From contig DDGL01000016.1 of NCBI GenBank assembly GCA_002337605.1, positions 344,973 to 408,972 of the forward strand: DNA of 64,000 nucleotides, in the 5' to 3' direction. A program made the translations under genes and the position numbers. This DNA is from Flavobacteriaceae bacterium UBA1903. Its GTDB lineage: Bacteria; Bacteroidota; Bacteroidia; Flavobacteriales; Flavobacteriaceae. Under the pieces are notes generated by a model that did no database searches, had not been told where the DNA came from, and was given only the letters and a program-made list of their open reading frames with translations. Positions 60,424 to 64,000 of the stretch are shown here, piece by piece. Numbering within the stretch: the stretch's first letter is position 1; each line of letters opens with the position of its first letter.

Positions 60424-61317
60424 ATGCAAGAAAAACAGCACAAAGCAGGATTTGTAAATATTATTGGTAACCCGAATGTAGGAAAGAGCACATTAATGAA
60501 TGCCTTTGTTGGTGAACGCCTTTCCATTATTACCAACAAGTCACAGACAACCCGTCACCGTATCTTAGGAATCGTAAATGGGGACGATTTCCAGATGATC
60601 TTAAGTGATACCCCCGGAATTATTAAACCAGCGTATCAATTACAGGAAAGCATGATGGACTTTGTGAAATCTGCTTTTGAAGATGCTGATGTTTTACTGT
60701 ATCTGGTAGAATTAGGTGAAAAGGAGCTTAAGGATGAGCAGTTTTTCAACAAGATCACCAATGCAAAAATTCCTGTATTGTTGCTTATCAATAAAATTGA
60801 CAAGGGAAATGAGTCTTTGTTAGCCGAAGCATTACAACACTGGCAGCAAAAAGTTCCCAATGCCGAAGTTTTTGCCATTTCAGCCCTGGAAAATTTTGGT
60901 GTTGCTGAAGTCTTCACCCGAATTATAGAGTTACTTCCTGAAAGCCCACCCTTTTACCCAAAAGATCAACTTACCGATAAGCCCGAACGTTTTTTCGTAA
61001 ATGAGATCATTCGCGAGAAAATCCTGATGCATTACAAAAAAGAAATTCCCTATTCCGTAGAAATAGATACCGAAGAGTTTTTTGAAGAAGAAAATATCAT
61101 TCGGATCCGTTCCATTATAATGGTAGAGCGGGAAACACAGAAAGGAATTATAATTGGCCATAAAGGCGCTCCTTTAAAACGTGTGGGTGTAGAGGCAAGA
61201 AAAGACCTGGAAAAGTTTTTTGGAAAACAAGTGCATCTGGAAACCTATGTGAAAGTGAATAAAAACTGGCGTAACGACGACAGACAATTGCGTCGCTTTG
61301 GGTACAATAACAAGTAA
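60424..61317 (+). CDS. era: GTPase Era
   Basis: 297 residues from the ATG at 60424; a longer frame from 60385 includes the promoter and is rejected. G1 GNPNVGKST, G3 DTPGI, G4 NKID, and the C-terminal KH domain GIIIGHKGAPLKRVG. It matures the 30S ribosome subunit and 16S rRNA. Length typical of Era (about 300). Confidence 0.97.
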   Translation: MQEKQHKAGFVNIIGNPNVGKSTLMNAFVGERLSIITNKSQTTRHRILGIVNGDDFQMILSDTPGIIKPAYQLQESMMDFVKSAFEDADVLLYLVELGEKELKDEQFFNKITNAKIPVLLLINKIDKGNESLLAEALQHWQQKVPNAEVFAISALENFGVAEVFTRIIELLPESPPFYPKDQLTDKPERFFVNEIIREKILMHYKKEIPYSVEIDTEEFFEEENIIRIRSIIMVERETQKGIIIGHKGAPLKRVGVEARKDLEKFFGKQVHLETYVKVNKNWRNDDRQLRRFGYNNK

Positions 61318-61360
61318 GCAGTGCTTAGTTGCAGTAAACAGGAATAATATTATATAGAAA

Positions 61361-61390
61361 ACTGCCAACTGCGACTGAATACTGCCAACT
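61361..61390. repeat. Short direct repeat between era and der
   Basis: ACTGCCAACT occurs twice (61361-61370 and 61381-61390) separated by GCGACTGAAT. A partial inverted copy (AGTTGCAGT) lies at 61327-61335 and could pair with it to form a hairpin. No T-run follows closely. Confidence 0.6.
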
Positions 61391-61424
61391 ATATTCTAAC
61401 TTTGTACCCCTTAAGAAAAAAACC

Positions 61425-62726
61425 ATGAGTATTGTTGCTATCGTAGGAAGACCCAATGTAGGGAAATCTACTTTTTTTAATCGTTTAATCCAACGTCGTG
61501 AAGCAATTACAGACGCTGTAAGCGGTGTTACCCGTGATCGTCACTATGGAAAAAGTGACTGGAACGGAAAGGAGTTTTCGCTTATAGACACAGGAGGGTA
61601 TGTAGTAGGAAGTGATGATATTTTTGAAGCTGAAATTGACAAACAGGTAGAACTTGCTATTGACGAAGCAGATGCTATCATTTTTATGGTAGATGTAGAA
61701 TCTGGAGTTACTGGCATGGATGAGGAAGTAGCCGAATTACTCAGAAAAAGCGGAAAGCCTTATTTTCTGGCTATAAACAAAGTAGATAGCGCCAAACGTG
61801 AAAACGATGCTGTAGAATTTTACTCCTTAGGGGTTGAAAAATATTATACTATTTCCAGTATAAATGGTAGTGGTAGTGGGGATTTACTGGACGATCTGGT
61901 AAAAGCACTCCCGGACGAACCTGAAGTTAAAGAAGAACCGCTGCCAAGATTTGCTGTAGTAGGACGTCCTAACGCAGGAAAATCCTCTTTTATAAATGCA
62001 TTAATTGGTAAAGATAGATTTGTAGTAACTGATATTGCGGGAACCACACGTGATAGTATTGATACAAAATACGATCGCTTTGGTTTTGAGTTTAACCTAG
62101 TGGATACGGCAGGAATCAGAAAGAAAAGTAAGGTAAAAGAAGACCTCGAATTTTACTCGGTCATGCGAAGTGTGCGTGCTATTGAGCATTGCGATGTTAT
62201 TCTGTTGGTTTTTGATGCTACCCGTGGGTTTGATGGGCAGGTACAAAATATTTTCTGGCTGGCTGAACGTAACAATAAAGGCGTGGTAATCCTGGTAAAC
62301 AAGTGGGATTTAATTGAAAAAGACAACCAGAGTACGAAAGAAATGGAGACCTACGTACGCCAGCAGTGTGAGCCTTATACCGATGTTCCTATTGTATTTA
62401 TATCGGCATTGACGAAGCAGCGTATTTATAAAGCGATTGAAACTGCTGTTGAAGTCTATAAAAACCGAACCAAAAAGATCAAAACTTCGGTATTGAACGA
62501 AACCATGTTACCCATAATTGAAGCGTTCCCGCCACCACAATACAAAGGGAAATACGTTAAGATTAAATACTGTACCCAGCTTCCAACACCGTATCCTTCC
62601 TTTGCATTTTTTGCGAACCTTCCGCAGTACGTAAAGGAACCTTATAAACGGTTTATAGAAAACAAGTTGCGTAAAGAATTTGATTTTACAGGAGTTCCTG
62701 TGACTATTTATATTCGGAAGAAGTAA
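61425..62726 (+). CDS. der: GTPase Der (EngA)
   Basis: 433 residues: two GTPase domains with G1 motifs GRPNVGKST and GRPNAGKSS, G3 DTGGY and DTAGI, G4 NKVD and NKWD, and a C-terminal KH-like domain. It is needed for assembly of the 50S ribosome subunit. A -7 element TAACTTTG lies at 61397-61404. It follows era by 107 bp. Confidence 0.97.
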   Translation: MSIVAIVGRPNVGKSTFFNRLIQRREAITDAVSGVTRDRHYGKSDWNGKEFSLIDTGGYVVGSDDIFEAEIDKQVELAIDEADAIIFMVDVESGVTGMDEEVAELLRKSGKPYFLAINKVDSAKRENDAVEFYSLGVEKYYTISSINGSGSGDLLDDLVKALPDEPEVKEEPLPRFAVVGRPNAGKSSFINALIGKDRFVVTDIAGTTRDSIDTKYDRFGFEFNLVDTAGIRKKSKVKEDLEFYSVMRSVRAIEHCDVILLVFDATRGFDGQVQNIFWLAERNNKGVVILVNKWDLIEKDNQSTKEMETYVRQQCEPYTDVPIVFISALTKQRIYKAIETAVEVYKNRTKKIKTSVLNETMLPIIEAFPPPQYKGKYVKIKYCTQLPTPYPSFAFFANLPQYVKEPYKRFIENKLRKEFDFTGVPVTIYIRKK

Positions 62727-62837
62727 TTGCTTTATTTGAGACAACCTTTGTGTTAAGAATATCTTAATACGAAACATTGTTTTACTTATGTCGTTAGTTT
62801 TATACCAACATCAATCAACTAACTAACACATACCACT

Positions 62838-64000
62838 TATGAAGCATTGCTTACGTGCGCTCATATTTTTATGTAGCCTTTCTACATTTGCTCAATTACA
62901 GCCTTTTAAAATTACAGGTACACTTACAAATCAGGACACTCAAGAACCGCTGGAATCTGCTACTGTGTATGTAGAGAGAGCCAGAGACAGTACCTTGGTT
63001 ACCTATACCATTACAGATCAGGATGGGGCTTTCAGCGTACAGGAACGAGTAGGGGTGAAGGAACTAAAAATTTATATCTCTTATGTTGGGTTTGAAACGT
63101 TTCAGAAAGACATCACCTTAACTTCTGAAGAAATAGACCTGGGAATTATAAAAATGAAAACTGATTCCAATACGTTGGATGAAGTAGTCATAAAATCGAG
63201 GGCTCCCATCACCATTAAAAAGGATACCTTAGAGTTTAATGTAAAATCTTTTAAAACAAAAAAAGATGCCAACGTAGAAGATCTGCTGAAAAAACTTCCA
63301 GGTGTTGAGGTAGACGAAGAAGGACAGATTACCGTAAACGGGAAACCCGTAAACAAAATTCTCGTAAACGGGAAACCCTTTTTTGGGGACGATCCCACCA
63401 TTACTACCCGAAACCTTACCAAGGAAATCATCGAAAAGGTGCAAGTAACCGACACCAAAACAGATGCTGAAGCTTTTGCAGGGGAAGCCAGTGACGGGCA
63501 AAACAAAACGATAAACCTTACCATTAAAGAAGAAAACAACAAAGGAGTCTTTGGAAGAGTAGCAGCCGGTGGCGGAACTGACGAGCGCTACGAATTTGCA
63601 GGCTTTTTTAATCGTTTTGACAACGACCAGCGCATAAGTGTGTTGGCGGGAGGAAATAATATAAACTCGGCCGGGTTTAGCTTTGGCGAGATTCGGAAAA
63701 TGTTTGGTGGGGGGCGAAGTATTTTTACTAGCAGTGACGGTTCTTTTGGTATTGATGGACGCCGTTTTGGTGGGGGTGAAGGAATTGTACGTTCTAAAAA
63801 TGCAGGGGCAAACTATGCCGATTCCTATGGAGAAAAGATAGAAATCTCTGCAGATCATTTTTATGCGGGCAGTAACAGCGAAGACAGGAACAGTACCCAA
63901 CGTGAGAATATTTTACCCGACAGACGTTTCTTTACCAATTCAAATTCAGAATCCTTTACCGAAAATAACAACAACAACACCAACGTACGCCTGGATATAA
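62838..64000 (+). CDS. TonB-receptor-like outer membrane beta-barrel protein (N-terminal part)
   Basis: About 387 residues visible; cut by the window end. Signal peptide (about 1-18), a carboxypeptidase-regulatory-like domain (about 23-100; ITGTLTNQDTQEPLESATVYV), a plug-like part with VEDLLKKLPGVEVDEEGQI and FFGDDPT, then the start of the barrel. These proteins transport or bind large ligands at the outer membrane. No partner lipoprotein is visible in the window. Confidence 0.88.

Overview
The window looks like a chromosomal segment of a marine-type member of the Flavobacteriaceae (Bacteroidota). The evidence is AT-rich DNA, promoters with the Bacteroidota -7 element TAnnTTTG, a protein with a type IX secretion C-terminal domain, carboxypeptidase-regulatory-like outer-membrane proteins, a lipoprotein-type clade II nitrous oxide reductase and a fused CcoN-CcoO oxidase subunit. 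The genus cannot be told from the sequence alone. I see no tRNA, rRNA, CRISPR array, insertion sequence or prophage.

Region 1 (1-16.2 kb) is a low-oxygen and nitrogen-oxide block. A minus-strand nos operon (cytochrome c, fasciclin, NosZ, membrane protein, NosL, NosD, NosF, NosY, oxidase-like membrane protein) diverges from an Rrf2 regulator, the di-iron repair protein RIC and a truncated globin. These are followed by a metal-binding-domain protein, a flavin-binding protein, universal stress proteins, a PdxH-like protein, a CoA-transferase, an Fnr-like regulator with four cysteines, and a hemerythrin. Region 2 (16.4-23.1 kb) is a tight nine-gene minus-strand operon: three tiny proteins, glutamate dehydrogenase, a GreA/Rnk-like protein, two related helical proteins of unknown function, a universal stress protein and a 33-residue membrane peptide. 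Upstream lie a sigma-54-type promoter, a large symmetric dyad, and genes for an NtrC-type activator and a soluble histidine kinase.

Region 3 (23.2-35.2 kb) builds the cbb3 high-affinity oxidase: copper ATPase CcoI, CcoS, CcoNO, CcoQ, CcoP, a second group III globin, CcoG, CcoH and a SafE-like protein. Oxygen-independent HemN follows on the other strand. Regions 1 and 3 are tied together by nine copies of a TGAC-N4-GTCA-like palindrome. The palindrome centre lies 29.5 bp upstream of a -7 element in nine of the ten promoters it serves and 30.5 bp upstream in the tenth, as expected for class II activation by an Fnr-type protein at about -41.5.

Region 4 (35.4-53 kb) is accessory. It has an AraC-kef-hydrolase group, a quinone-reductase gene, a luciferase-like/SDR/cupin run with an ArsR regulator, and a TetR-linked set (AhpD-like, FrnE/DsbA-like, haloacid dehalogenase, FUSC efflux-type protein). 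Two identical 20-bp TetR-type operators are present, and one decayed SDR start is visible. Region 5 (53-64 kb) is housekeeping and surface: a type IX-secreted protein, a DedA-like protein, an FAD dehydrogenase, a TrmH-family methyltransferase, a TPR protein, Era, Der, and the start of a TonB-receptor-like outer membrane protein cut by the window edge.
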